Source: Paramecium pentaurelia (taxonomy: Eukaryota; Ciliophora; Oligohymenophorea; Peniculida; Parameciidae). From it: 64,000 nt of DNA. Each line of letters begins with the position of its first letter. Within the stretch, counting starts at the first letter, position 1. The stretch lies in NCBI GenBank assembly GCA_905183005.1, contig CAJJDO010000085.1, forward strand, positions 376,470 through 440,469. The letters are read 5' to 3'. Shown here in pieces: positions 46,469 to 58,669 of this stretch. The translations under genes and the position numbers were made by a program. The notes beneath the pieces are model-generated. The model did no database searches. It saw only the letters and a list, made by a program, of their open reading frames with translations, and was not told the DNA's origin.

Positions 46469-47444
46469 ATGGATAATAAATTGAGAAGTGTGGTTTAATT
46501 TGCTCTCTACACTCTATTATTTTCAGTTTAAAATACTATGGATTTTGGTAAAAGAATAGAATATTCTCTAAATGTATAAATATGATTAGATTAGGCTATT
46601 TATTTAGTAAGTTGTTTATTATCATATTATTATCTATCAAAGTTTATTAAAACATATTGTAAAAAGTCTAATTAAATGTATAAATATATCTAAAGAATGA
46701 AGATAGACATTAACCAAGCTACTTTTATTGACTTTAATGTTAAATTGTTTACCATTAGAAAATATATTAGGTGACCAATATCAATAAGTTTATCGAGAAT
46801 ATACTGAATTAATAAATCAAACAATCTTATTTTACACTTGGTTGGTGATGTTTGAGTAAAATTTAAAAAAAGATAATGTGGATTAATAATCTATCAAGAT
46901 TATTTCTATTTTTAAAGTACTTTTTTGTTTTGGTTACCCAATTAATTCAGGTTTAGAGATTATAAATCGAATAGTAAATTCTATTTGATCTATATTTTAG
47001 ATATTCTAAAAAGAAAGAGAATATCAAGTTCTTTTAGGATTAGAGTTACTTTATGGAATAGTATTTCTTGTCTAATATGGTTTGTATATAAAATAGAATG
47101 AAATCAGAAATTAGAAAACTAATGTCAATTATAAATAGCATGATCCCTTTGATGATGAATTAACAGACACAATATAAAATGAAAATAATAATGAAACTGT
47201 AATTTTTGACTATTTCAGATTTTCTGTTATAGCTTGTTTAGGTCTTATTATTAACACTATAGTGAAAGTTTATTAATATGAACGATCAAGTATGAGTTAT
47301 ATAAAATAAACTGGAATTATTGTTGTTTATGTAATATTCATTTCAAATTTGATTAAAATTGCTGAAGAAAAATAAATAGAGCATAAAACCTTTTTGGAGT
47401 TGAGTAACAGACAGACTAGAAGCGATGATCCCTTATAGGTTTGA
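46469..47444 (+). CDS. Multi-pass membrane protein, exon structure partly unresolved
   Basis: Start at MDNKLRSVVQFALYTLLFSV. Hydrophobic segments follow: YLVSCLLSYYYLSKFI, LLLLTLMLNCLPLENILG, TILFYTWLVMF, FKVLFCFGYPINSG, LLYGIVFLVQYGLYI, FSVIACLGLIINTIV and GIIVVYVIFISNLI, ending RQTRSDDPLQV. One canonical 25-nt intron (GTAAATTCTATTTG...TTTTAG) joins the later exons. Around 46,680-46,720 the frame changes and the obvious 29-nt intron does not restore phase with the 5' frame, so the N-terminal third is uncertain. No family is recognised. It ends 33 bp before the NEK start. Confidence 0.55.
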
Positions 47445-47477
47445 TAGTTTTTGCATTATTATATAAATTAATAAAAT

Positions 47478-49926
47478 ATGAACGTTTAATAAACTAAAAC
47501 ATCTTCACTTAAAGACTTTTAAATAATTTAAGAGTTAGGAAAGGGGTCATTTAGTACAGTTTACAAGGTATTTTGATATTAAACATTCAGGTGAAAAGAA
47601 TAGCAGATGGTTAAGAATATGCATTAAAGAAAGTGAAATTAGGATCTTTAAAATAAAAAGAAAAAGAGAATGCACTAAATGAAGTCAGACTATTGGCTTC
47701 AATAAATAACAAATACATTGTAGCCTACAAAGTAAACATAAATAATACTAAAAATAGGAAGCATTTTTTGATGATGAATCTAAATGTTTATGTACTGTAA
47801 TGGAACTTTTATCTGGAGGTGATGTATATCGTAGAATCTGTTAAGCTTTAAAGGGAGGACCACAATTTTCAGAATAGGATATATGGATAGCTTTGATTCA
47901 TATGATCTTAGGGTAAGAATTTGTAGTTAATTTAGATTGAAAACACTTCATGATTAGAAGATAGTCCATAGAGATTTAAAATCAGCAAATGTTTTCCTTT
48001 CTAGTGATGGAACTTTCAAATTGGGAGATCTAAATGTGTCAAAAGTAGCAAAGTAGGGATTTGTTTATACTTAAACTGGAACACCATATTATGCAAGTCC
48101 AGAAGTTTGGAGAGATGATCCATACGATATAAAGAGCGATATCTGGTATATAAATTTAATTATATTTAAGGTCATTGGGTTGTGTTCTTTATGAAATGTG
48201 TTGTTTGTAAACACCATTCAGAGCAAAAGAAATGGATGTCCTTTTTTAAAAAGTATAAAAAGGTTTTTATGATTAAATACCATCAAAATATTCCAAAGAT
48301 CTTGCTTTAATCATCTCATTGTTATTAAAAACATAATCTTCATAAAGACCTAATTGTGACGAATTATTAAAAATGCCTATAATTCAAAATAAAATGAGAG
48401 ATATTGAAACTCATATTAATAATTAACCATAAAATTAAGAACTTTTAAAAACAATATAAATCCCAAGAACAATTGATTAGTTAAATTCTCAATTTCCTAA
48501 ATCTAAATATGATAATGAAATTCTGAGTATTGAAAGAAATATTGAAAATAAATCTACAGAAAATTCATCTAGTCCTTTTAGATCTCCATAATAAATCATC
48601 AAAACATAATAAGATTCTAGATTAAGCTAAGTTAAAGATAGATAAATTACTGATATAACTAAAAGTGTAGCTTACTTAGAAAGATAAAATAAGCATCCTT
48701 TATTAGTTCAAGGTCCTAGACCATCTGCATCAAGAAAAATGGAAAAACCAAAATCTGCCTAACCATAATAGCGTTACTAAAATTATGAGAAAGGATCATA
48801 ATTAGGAGATTCTAATATTAAGAATTCATAAATTTAAAAAATCAAAGAATCTGAAAATCTAAGAATAAAAAGGGAAAATGAACTTAAAGCAATTTAAGAA
48901 TTAAGAAAATAAGAAATTCAAGATTCAAAATATCGAGAATTAAGAGATTTAAAACAAATTCGAGATGCCTCAAAAGAACTTATTGCTGAAAATAGAAGAA
49001 TCTCTCCAATATCTTAAACCAGATAAAATGGATAATATGGATAATATCAATAATAGCATGGAATCTAAAAACATTCCTACTCTCCCATAAATAGAAAAGT
49101 AGAATTACCTTAATATAATAAGTAATTATAATTATAAATTCTTAGTAATAGAGTAGTATAAAGTCAAATGTAATGTAGACCTTAAATAAGTCAATCAATT
49201 AATATTAGTAATCCAAGTCATTAGATACGTTAGCCAATAATTCATTAAGAAAACATTACAATGAAGAGATAATAAATTCCATAATCAGCAGCTCCAGTCT
49301 CTTAAATTTATTCGTCAAATCATTAATAACGACCAATATCTGATAGATATTAACATCCTTAATCTGCATAGCCAGCAAGAGTAGAGTAACATAAATTAGA
49401 AAGATCATAAGTATTTCCAGTTTAAGCAAGAGTTGTTAAAACAAAACAGAGTGAATCTAATGCAATTAATAAAAATTAATCAACTACAAAATAGACTAGA
49501 CCTTTATCTTCGAATTTAATTTCTAATGAAAGGCTATCAAAATAAGAATACTAGCCATAATGTAATTAAATTCATGTAAATTACAACCATTATTATCCAA
49601 TCGAAACTTATTAAAGACATGCATCAGATTAAAATTTAATTAGATATTAGTATATAATCTTATTAGATATTTTAGATAACGATAATAAAATAGATAGATA
49701 AGATAAAATATAGAGAGTAGAAAGATTTGATAAATTTTTACTGTATAAATATTAATTTAATTTTTATCTATTTTTTAAGGTATATTTTTTTGGATAATTT
49801 ATAATAAATTTATTTTTCATTAATATAATAATCATTGTTCAAATATATTCTCATCTAAGGAAATTGAAGTTAGAGCTTTCGATACAGCTTATAAATAATA
49901 TCCATTTAAGCTTATTAATCCAGTGA
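47478..49926 (+). CDS. NEK-like protein kinase with DLN motif and long Gln-rich tail
   Basis: Four introns (23-26 nt) lie in the kinase. Motifs: LGKGSFSTVYKVKR, EYALKKVKLGSLKQKEKENA, NEVRLLASINNKYIVAYK, VMELLSGGDVYRRI, HRDLKSANVFLSSDG, GDLNVSKVAKQG, TGTPYYASPEVW, SDIWSLGCVLYEMC. LASI and PYYASPE fit NEKs, which act in cilia and mitosis. DFG is DLN, as in several protist NEKs; the metal-binding Asp is kept, so activity is likely. The tail (500 residues) is Gln/Ser-rich with a charged coil (KIKESENLRIKRENELKAIQ) and an acidic stretch LLDILDNDNKIDRQDK. The in-frame TGA at 49924-49926 overlaps the convergent gene by 95 bp, so the true end probably lies earlier behind an intron I missed. Confidence 0.82.
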
Positions 49927-51326
49927 AATAGTTAAATTGTGTAATCAGAGGAGCATATTCTGTTTCATAATCTAGATCTTAAGTAAATAAAGCATATGTT
50001 GTTTTACTATAAGGGAATGGATTGTATAATTCTTAAAATTAAGCAATGCTTAAAACACACTGAGTATCTTTTTCATAAGATGAAGAACCACCTTTAACCT
50101 TAGAATAAATATATAACTTACTCCAACATGTTTGTAAGTTTTAGCAAGGAATGGATTCTTCATAGATACATACCCAATTAAAGGATAAAAAATATCATAA
50201 AATTTACTATTGAATATTTCTTATTTATTAAGTTTATCTAATAGATTAACATAAGCTGAAGTAGATGCTTTTGTGAATGTTTAAGCTTAAATTCCTAAAA
50301 CTTATCCATCTAACACCTCTTTTCCTCTAGCTAATAGATCTTATGCTTCTTAACCTCCTTATTCTAAAATTGAATGAATTTAATTTGATTTTTCTAAAAC
50401 ATATTCAGGAGTAAATGAAGAAATTTATTTAATATAATCATCTCTATCTTTGTTATCGTAATTTAAAAATACTAAAAAGAGTGATGATAAATAATATGAT
50501 TGAGTTTACTCTAATTTCATTGTTTAAATCGTTTTCTCTATTGATTCCATAGTTAAAATTGTTTGTAAATATTCAGTATTAGTATTAGAGCTAAGTGCAA
50601 TCATACCATTTGCTATTTCAATCAATTGGATCTTATCATCTTTAATCTTTCCCATTTGATTCCAAATTTCCAAAAACTAAGTATGAGATGTATCAACATC
50701 TTTCAAGTAATATTTATTAACATCTTCAAGTGATACCCAGGTATCAGGATCAATAATACCCTCTGCTGATTATCTTGAAAATTCTATTGCTACAGTGATT
50801 TTGAACACACTCATTAAATCTTATTATCTATTTCCTTGATAATTGAGTATTTCTATATCATCTGTTTTGGCTGATAAAGAGGTTCGACTTGGATTTCTTT
50901 TTAAGAACTCAACAAATGTAGGTTCCACAAATTCTTTTAATAAGAACACTTTAAATTTTGTTTCTTAATATTCCCATTCAATGGATCCAACTGCCAAATT
51001 TTTTTAGAATCCAAGAATGAAGATTGGATGCTATGGAATTGGAGAAGAATATGACCAGTATTCAATTGATCCAGTTTTACTTTTTTTTGTTACAAGGATT
51101 TCTTCAAATTGTTTCAAAGACAATGCTTACTATACTTCATCATCCAATTATTGATATATAAGTGCAAAATTATCTATTGTATATATATTGAATGTTTACC
51201 ACTATTATAAGCTTGTTTTATGACATTAAATAAAGCAAAGTTTGCTTCATCTGTTGGAATGAATTCGCATGAAACTATAGCCAATAAAATACAACTTAGG
51301 AAGATAAAATGAGATCCTCTAAACAT
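49832..51326 (-). CDS. Secreted or lumenal protein, unrecognised
   Basis: Two introns (26 nt GTAAACATTCAATA...AATAG; 23 nt GTAAGTTATATATT...TAAG) give about 481 residues. A clear signal peptide (MFRGSHFIFLSCILLAIVSC) is followed by a soluble mixed alpha/beta protein (NFALFNVIKQAYNSDNFALI; YQETKFKVFLLKEFVEPTFV; SMKNPFLAKTYKHVGVKGGS), ending ALTSISLDENIFEQ. There is no membrane anchor or retention signal and few cysteines. No family is recognised. Paramecium exports many such proteins to secretory granules or vacuoles; location beyond entry to the ER is inference. Confidence 0.75.
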
Positions 51327-51672
51327 TGATATATATTATTAATTTTATTCTATATATTTTTTAGACAATAAAAAGAATAATTTATAGAAAAATATATATA
51401 ATTTATTGTTGTGCATAAATCATTATAGTTATACTTTATAATCATTAGGAATACATTAATTTAAATAAAAAAACATTATATCATATCTATTATCCATAAT
51501 ACCCTCTATTAAAATATAGTAAATATAAAAACTTCAAACATTTTTATATTAACTAAGCTTTATCTAAGAGAGTATCTTTTACTAATTTAATGCAAGTTCT
51601 CAACTTTGGTAAGACTATATGTTTGCGAAATGATTTCTTTTTTACATAAATTTTATTTTTAAATATCAAATA
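51327..51672. other. Spacer between two minus-strand genes
   Basis: About 345 bp of AT-rich DNA holding the promoter of the secreted-protein gene and the 3' end of the WRAP53-like gene. Nothing else is visible. Confidence 0.4.
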
Positions 51673-52680
51673 TCATGAGTTGATTGTGAAGTTTTATATT
51701 CCTGTTTGAAAAGTTCTGCTCTCATCAAAATTTCTTTATCCAAAGCTAACATAACATTTCCCATCATCCTAAATGATACTAGAATGGACACATGAATTTG
51801 AAATTAAAAATTCAACTTTTTTCAAATCATTTTTATAAACATAAGCAGTTCCATCATCATTCCCCACTAACAATTCTCTTTTATGATTTATATCAAAATT
51901 CATTCTTTAGTTTGTCTGATTTTTCCTCTCAAAATATTATAAAAATGTACTCGTATTTCTCAAATCCTTAATTTATTAGTGTAAAATACCCATTAGTAAA
52001 TGTAATCATCAAATCTAGCACAAGAATAAAAATATAATGAATCCAACTTATCAAATTTCAAATGGGTTATTCCTCCAATGTGAACTTTTGCTTCACCAAT
52101 TTGTTTATCTTATAAAGTATCAACAATTTTAATAATTTTATTGAATTAACCCAATAATAAAATATTTTTTGCTATCCCATAATTTTCATTTTATTCACAA
52201 CAATCTAAACATGAAATATATTCATAATTTTTAATGCATTTGTAATTTATGATCGAAAATTTCTATAAATCATATTCATGCAAGAACCCTTTTCCACATC
52301 CAATTACATTGTTACTTTCCTAAATAATTATAATGATAATTCTTACAGTTAGTCTCTTCATATCTAATGGAGCTAAAAATAATTCAGAATTGGGTTTGAT
52401 ATCATGTAATCTCATTTATTGTTTCCATTCTCCATCTTCTTTCTGATAAATAACAATCTATCTTATTTTATTTCTATATCATTACAGGCATATTTCTTAT
52501 TGATGTTATTAGTAAATCATTATAGCATATTGCATCATATACTGGATTTGGAAAATTAATTTATTATTCGAATTAGGAATCTGTTTCTTTTATTACTACT
52601 TTGCCTTGTTCAGTTAAAAAAATGAATTTATTTTCATATAATTTCATTCTCTTAATAAAATCATCCTCTTGTTTTTTCAT
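51673..52680 (-). CDS. WRAP53/TCAB1-like WD40 protein
   Basis: Three introns (28, 27 and 23 nt) give about 309 residues, short for the family because the N-terminal extension is absent. Matches to TCAB1: AICYNDLLITSIRNMPIVIY (family: ...HPMVMYE), NVIGCGKGFLHEYDLQKF (CGF...), VHIGGITHLKFDKLDSLYFY (GGVTHLQFSPDG), SCARFDDYIYQWDLRNTSTF (GARKD..L.CWDLR), NQTNQRMNFDINHKRELLVG (TNQRIYFDLDPTGQFLVSG), and SCVHSSIIQDDGKCYVSFGQ followed by RNFDESRTF (TASGQRVFPEP). TCAB1 binds the CAB box of small Cajal-body RNAs and telomerase RNA. The TNQR and GQR motifs make the family call firm; the RNA partner in ciliates is unknown. Confidence 0.82.
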
Positions 52681-53813
52681 AGGATGCAAATATTTAAAAT
52701 AAAATAATATTATAAACTATTCACAAATAAAAATATTTATTAATGATATAGTAATATGATATAATATTATAAGATATATTTTTCCATTATTTAAATAAAT
52801 TCTATAGATTATAAATTTAAATAAATCAGATTTAGAAAAACACATTAAATTTTAGAATTTCCTATTTCTTTTTTAGTTTTACAATGGCAGAATCCAAAGT
52901 TGAATTTAATACAAATTAAAGAAGGTCAGTTTTAATTCTTCTGATGATGAGCAAACCTTAATAACATATTATAATTCTAGGACCTTTAATAATCGAATGT
53001 TGTTATGAAGAAAAATTGATGCTGACTTAGAAAAATTATTATTACTCTTACCAAAAATAGAAGAAATGCATGTAGTAAGTAGTAAATTGTTTCGCAATTC
53101 ATGAATTGAATTACAAAATAAATGTTTGAGTGCAACCAGTATTCTAAGATAATTTTGAGTAGCTGTTAAAAGTGGTTGAATGATTTGATACTTTTATATT
53201 TCATTTTCCAACAATTTCATCTTAAATATATTAATTTCATTTTATTTTTATTTTAACATTCAATTAGATTGACCATACTGTTTACTCCTAAAAATAATTG
53301 CTAAAGATAATATCTTCTAGATGTTAAGATATAAAGTTAAATATTGAGTAGAGAAATATACAAAGCAGATTTCTCTTTATCTATATTTCTAAATGGTTAA
53401 TTGAGGCGAGCAAAAATTGAATGAACTAAAAGTTCAGAAATGATTTACATAGATTGTATTCCAAATAAAATTAAAAATTTATACTTCGATGTCATTTAAA
53501 ATAATTTGATTTATAGAAAATATTAAATCTTAGATACCTAATTTCCATCAGATTTTAGTAAAATAAATGAACTTGAAAGATTAACCTCATTTTATAATAT
53601 ATTTTTAATCAATAAACAATGATTGATAGTTCCTTAAGTAAAATATAATGAATTCTAATTTTTTCGTCTGAATTTCAGATTAATAATTTTAGTTGATTTA
53701 ACAAAAATACTTCTAATTTGTTTGAAGTATTTATAATCAAATATATTATCTAATATAATTTATTTTTTCATATATTTAGACTAATATTTATATTATTAAT
53801 ATATTTTAATATA
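52681..53813. other. Long sparse region with one doubtful small ORF
   Basis: About 1.1 kb between divergent starts. 52884-53129 has a small frame, listed separately. From 53130 to 53813 all frames are broken by TGA within a few dozen codons and no motif or normal intron chain links them. I see no gene there. Confidence 0.4.
52884..53129 (+). CDS. Doubtful small ORF
   Basis: ATG at 52884 opens MAESKVEFNTNQRRS and, read straight through, gives 81 residues to TGA at 53127-53129. A second frame from about 52934 (SFNSSDDEQTLITYYNSRTF, then after a TGA IDADLEKLLLLLPKIEEMHV) looks more like a SNARE- or tether-type small helical protein, so the true gene may combine both frames through an intron I could not place. 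No family is recognised. A decayed gene is equally possible. Confidence 0.25.
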
Positions 53814-54590
53814 ATGGATGATTAAACTCTTTTAGAAAGAATAATAGTAATAGAAGAATAGTGTAAAAAGATTAGAAGCTCACTAAGTTCAATGTAATTG
53901 TACCTTAATATATAATTGATAATTGTCATAAGTTATATTTCATTACCTTGGTTGTATGAATATTAAAAGGCATCAATTTTTTACTTGATTTGGAGATTAT
54001 TACAATATTCATTTCATCTGTTTAGCGTAATCCAAATAAAAAAAACTGTAGAAATAATTTCTGAAAGTTCAAGATAATTTATAGAATAATTGAATGATTC
54101 AATCGATGTTTGGGCTGCAGTTAAGGGAAATCACGGAGCTTTAAACAAATGCAATTAATTTGTTTATATTATAATGTTCGGTTTAGGAAATGTTGTGTTT
54201 TTGTAAAATACTTTATTGCTTAGTAAATGGATTTTAGTTGTTCAATTGATATTTGGATGGGTAGTTTTAGCAACAATCACTCTTGGCTTACTTGCAGTAT
54301 GTTTGATATTGCCATTTTTGATATACAAAGCATATCGCTAAAGGTTAGAAGAAGAAAGAAGAAGATAAGAACAAGCCCTTAGGTTAACAAGAACTTAATT
54401 TAAATTCTCTGAATTAAATGGTCAAACCTTTTAGCCTTGTTATATTTGTTTACAAAATTATGAAAACGATGATCTAATAGTTAAATTAACTTGCAATCCA
54501 AATCATGTATTTCATTCAGATTGTATTCGGCCATGGGCTGAAATAAATGATACATGTCCTGTTTGTAGATAAAGATTATAATAATAATGA
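53814..54590 (+). CDS. RING-H2 membrane protein, probable E3 ubiquitin ligase
   Basis: A single intron-free frame of 258 residues. About four hydrophobic segments (YLNIQLIIVISYISLPWLYE; IFYLIWRLLQYSFHLFSVI; FVYIIMFGLGNVVFLQ; GWVVLATITLGLLAVCLILP) precede a basic coiled linker and a C-terminal RING-H2: CYICLQNYENDDLI, LTCNPNHVFHSDCIRPWAEI, NDTCPVCRQRL (C-C-C-H-H-C-C-C). It would ubiquitinate substrates at a membrane using an E2 charged by the E1 at 10.8-14.0 kb. The layout resembles plant and protist membrane RING proteins. Its stop is 52 bp from the stop of the convergent MORN gene. Confidence 0.9.
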
Positions 54591-54642
54591 TTAGTTAAAA
54601 ACCTTATTACTATATTCACAAAAGATGATATCAGATTTGACT

Positions 54643-56032
54643 TCATAGTTATATTTTCTATAGTTTAAATCTTCCAATTCTAAGCGTTTGCTTATAAGGG
54701 GAAAATTTAACCAATTGCTCAAGTTTTTAGTTGTTATTAATTTAATTCGAATTTGATCTTTATTTTTGTTATAAAATTGGTATTTTACAATTACCCATAG
54801 ATTGAGTTCTGCTTCTGGTTTGAATTGCAGGAGTAGCTTTTTTTTATAATTAAAGACTTCGTTTCATAGGGGTAAAATCACTATTTGAAGGTTTGCTCTC
54901 TACATTCAGGGTTTTCATTCGACATTATTGGGAATTCTTTTATGTTATTTTAGGATTGTTTTCTTTTTTACCTTCAGCTCCAGACGTTACTGTTTCTTCC
55001 TCTAATTCTTAAATTTCATCAATATTATTGAACTTCCATTTCCTGGCTGTAGTTTCTTGAGTTTTCATCTTCTATTAAAATTAAAATCTTGTGTTAGATT
55101 TTTCAACTTATATTCCTCTATCCCACTCTCCTTTGTAAAAAATAACTCCATTTTAATACATCTCTCCATAACCCTACCGATAATCATCAAAATAATTCCC
55201 TTTATAAACTGTACCATTTGACCATAAAAATTCTCCATATCCACATTTTTTATCATTAGAATAAGCTCCCTCATACCTATCTATTTTACCTTAAGTATTA
55301 GATTACCAAACACCATGGCCATGTCTCATGCCATCCATAAAGAAACCTATAATCAACTCTATCTTTACCTTGATATAAACTTCCATTTTTCCAATAATAT
55401 TCCCCATAGCCATCCGGCTTACCATTCTTAAAACTGCCCACATATTTGTCTCCGTTAGCAAATTACTCTTCCCCCAAACCATGCTTCATGGATTATAAAA
55501 AGTCTCCTGTATACTAATCCCCTGACTTATGAGCTCAAAAAATACCATTTTCAGATTAATAAACTCCCTTTCCTTCAACAAAGCCATTATTCCACTCACC
55601 CTTATAGGAAGTATTTTATCCAAACCATTCACCATATCCACTCTTCTTCCCATCTATCCAGTTCCCTTTATAGCTCTCCCCATTTGCCCATACATATTCT
55701 CCATACCCATTTTACTTATTGTTATCATAATTGCCAAAATATTCAGCTCCACTTTAAAATTTTTCATATGCAAGCCCACTCTTTTTATCATTTTTCCATT
55801 CTCCTACATAAATTCTAAAAGAGTCTAAAAGTTTTAATATGCCTATGTAAATATGATTCAAATTACCTGTTCCATGCTTTAACCCATTTTACACTTAGCC
55901 AATATAGACGTAGCTATTAGTTTATTCAATCTTAAATCCTGGTTGTTATGAAAGTTTTTCTAAATCAACAATTTTTGCTATGTCCGTGTTTTTACTCAAT
56001 AATTCTAGTATTGTATCATCAAACATTTCCAT
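54643..56032 (-). CDS. MORN-repeat protein (about ten repeats)
   Basis: Three introns (24, 24 and 22 nt) give about 440 residues. A short acidic helix (MEMFDDTILELLSKNTDIAK) is followed by about ten MORN repeats, such as YVYIGQVQNGLKHGTG, YFGNYDNNKQNGYGEYVW, YKGNWIDGKKSGYGEWF, YTGDFLQSMKHGLGEEQF, YVGSFKNGKPDGYGEYYW, YEGAYSNDKKCGYGEFLW and YKGNYFDDYRQGYGEMY. The tail of about 120 residues is basic and polar. MORN arrays bind membranes or scaffold cytoskeletal junctions; in ciliates they are frequent in cortex and axoneme (RSPH1/RSPH10B type). No kinase domain follows, so it is not a PIP kinase. Confidence 0.9.
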
Positions 56033-56382
56033 ATGAAATAATTATTAATAAAGAATCAATAACAGAAGGAATCAAAAAAGAGAAAAATTATGTCATAACT
56101 TTTTTTATTAATTCTCATTACAACATGAAATTAATAAAATACATTATGAAATAATATATAATATCTGAAATATATAGAATTTAAACTGAGAAATACTAAT
56201 TTAATTTTGAATAATGATATCCCAAGTTTTATTTTACATAGCTTTTTTATATAGATATTTTTACAACTATTAATTTAGAAAAGATTAGAATTGATTTCAA
56301 GAAATTGATTGAATAATATGTACGACTAAATAAGAATGATATTTATAGGATTAACTGCTATTTTATAAATATTTAATTTAAA
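56033..56382. other. Divergent spacer
   Basis: About 350 bp between the MORN gene start and the next plus-strand gene. AT-rich, no motif or frame of note. Confidence 0.4.
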
Positions 56383-57190
56383 ATGTAACAAAATATAGTG
56401 TTTGATATCTCTCCAGAGAATAGCTCTTCATCAGATGAAGATGAGTTCATAAAAATTGATCAATAAAACAGCTCAGTACAATATATATGAAATTCTTATA
56501 GATATTAAGTGTCAGAGCTCCTAATTTATTCGACAGTGATACACCTTAATAGTTTCAAAAAATCCCAGAAACAACACATTCAATGAGGAAATAGAACACT
56601 GTTACTTTTGATACATTAAATACTAGTGAAGGGGAAAGAAAATAGTTAAATAAATGGAATTTATAAGAAAAAGAAAATAGAAATCGTAATACTTGCACAA
56701 CAACAACAGAATTAACAGAAAAAGGAAGAGCAAATAGTAAAAAACATGTTAATGAAAGCGTTGAGTATTTATAAAAACAGAAATCCTATTAACAATAATA
56801 AATTAAGTCTAATCAATGTAAATAGTTGTTATAAATAATTATATAGACAAGAAACCTTATTAACCAAAAAGAGCCACAAATGGAAACTATTAATCAATTG
56901 ATAATTTTTAGAATTAATCTATGACACAAGAATTATTAGAATTAGATTTGCCTGCTCTTATATCTTAATTAACAAAAAAGAGAAGAGCTAATAATAATAG
57001 TTTTCATAATAATAATAATAATAATTTATTTTACAATTCAAACACCAAGTAATATTGCTATTGTATATGTTAGCTAGACCTAAGATACCACAAAAACAAG
57101 GCTGCATTGTTCGATAATCATTTAACAAATAAAGTTCTTAAGAAGAAATACCTATTGTATAATAAACAAGAGAAAGATCAATCACAATGA
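56383..57190 (+). CDS. Unrecognised basic, Asn/Gln-rich protein
   Basis: Two introns (26 nt GTACAATATATATG...ATAG; about 29 nt GTAAATAGTTG...TATAG) give about 250 residues. An acidic start (MQQNIVFDISPENSSSSDED) is followed by Ser/Thr-rich and basic stretches (TELTEKGRANSKKHVNESVE; LTKKRRANNNSFHNNNNNN) and a short Cys motif CYCICQLDLRYHKNKAALFD. No family is recognised. Composition suggests an intrinsically disordered, possibly nuclear protein. It precedes a second such gene by 125 bp on the same strand. Confidence 0.55.
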
Positions 57191-57315
57191 TTTTAAGACA
57201 ACCTGGAAAAATAGTCAATTAGAAGTAGTTAAAAAGTAATAGCATTGCTATAAGAAAATGAAGATATATTGTTTTTACTTTTAATTATTATTAATATTTT
57301 TTTTAATTAAATGAA

Positions 57316-58669
57316 ATGTCTTTTCTGTTAGCCGATTCGGAAGACTTTATATGGCAATAACTTCGAAGAAATGCAGTTTAAAGGTAGACTGAAATTAAAT
57401 TAATTATCAAGAAAGTATCCTTACCAGAGAGGATCACTAATTCTCTTTATAATAAATATGCTGAATCACAAAATTACTATTTTACCAAGGATATCAATGA
57501 AATCATATTAGACCAACCAACTAAACCTAATATAGTATTCAAAGTAATTATTTACAATATTAAAATTAGGATTTAGTATTATTGGATGAAGATGTTGAAT
57601 ACATGAAAAAAATATATTAACCGCATAGTTTAGATAATAAAATGGAAGTCTTAACAGAATTTTATAAAGTAAAAATTTAATCAAAATCTTAGTTTCACAA
57701 TGATTTACCTAGATGGGCTGTTTCTAGCTCTATTGTAAATATCTTGAATGAATATTATAATTAAAAAAGAAAGCTCGAATATTACAAAATTTAGAAAATA
57801 ATTGATGAAGAAAACAAAAATAATCCAGAGAAGCCTCCAAAAGGTATAGTTGGTGATGAACCAATCTAAACTGAAAGTACTCCTCCATCTCACACCATTG
57901 AAAGTGGAATTATTGTTGGAAATGTACTTGATGAATTACAAAATACTCCTTCTTATTCTAAACATGATTAAGAAAAAATACGTGGAAAAATAAATAACAA
58001 CAATCACAATGATATTCATCAATAACTTTTAAAAATTGAAAAATTAAAAACTGAAAGACAATAAGATAATAATAATATAATCAAAGAATTCAAATTATCA
58101 TAACTTCTTACAAATGATAAAATCAAAAATATTAAATCATTGATAACTTCTTAAAAAAGATAATTAAAAATAATTCATCCTGATTAATGTGGCTAGTTGG
58201 ATCTGCCAAAACCAAAACTAAAACACCAACAAATATTAGAATAATGTAATTTATTTATCTTAATGAAGTACATTAAAGAGTAACCGAAAAGCTTTAATTA
58301 AAAAAAAGAATATAAGTATAGAATAAAGATCCATCTAGAGAAATTAAGAGTGTACATTTTTGCGAAGATAAAAAAGAAAACTTTTTCAAATCTCCAAGAA
58401 ATATGAAAACTTAATGTACATCCAAAATGACACCGAAGTCAAATTGCAAGGTATGCAAGACACAAACTTTTCATGATAGTTCATCTAGGTAATATCTATA
58501 TCATAATTATAATAGAAAGTTTAATAACAACTTATTATCAACAAGGAATATTGGAGCTAAGACATGTCATTAAATAAGCAATAACATCAAATCAAAAATG
58601 CAATAAAAACCAATATCATTTAAAACTCTTACTACTCCAAGATCTGTTTAATAAAAGTTATCATAATGA
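57316..58669 (+). CDS. Unrecognised helical protein with RVxF-like motif
   Basis: Two introns (26 nt GTAATTATTTACAA...TTAG near 57542; 23 nt GTAATTTATTTATC...GAAG near 58246) give about 434 residues. N-terminus MSFLLADSEDFIWQQLRRNA continues as a folded helical region (KLIIKKVSLPERITNSLYNK; NDLPRWAVSSSIVNILNEYY), then a coiled coil (LLKIEKLKTERQQDNNNIIK) and a basic tail containing REIKSVHFCEDKKENFF and a CKVCKTQTFHD cluster. KSVHF fits the RVxF PP1-docking consensus, but a single short motif is weak evidence. Start is the ATG at 57316; an ATG five bases upstream is out of frame. Confidence 0.6.

Noticed and set aside
55529..55828. Plus-strand ORF of 99 residues
   Set aside because: Antisense to MORN repeats of the minus-strand gene.
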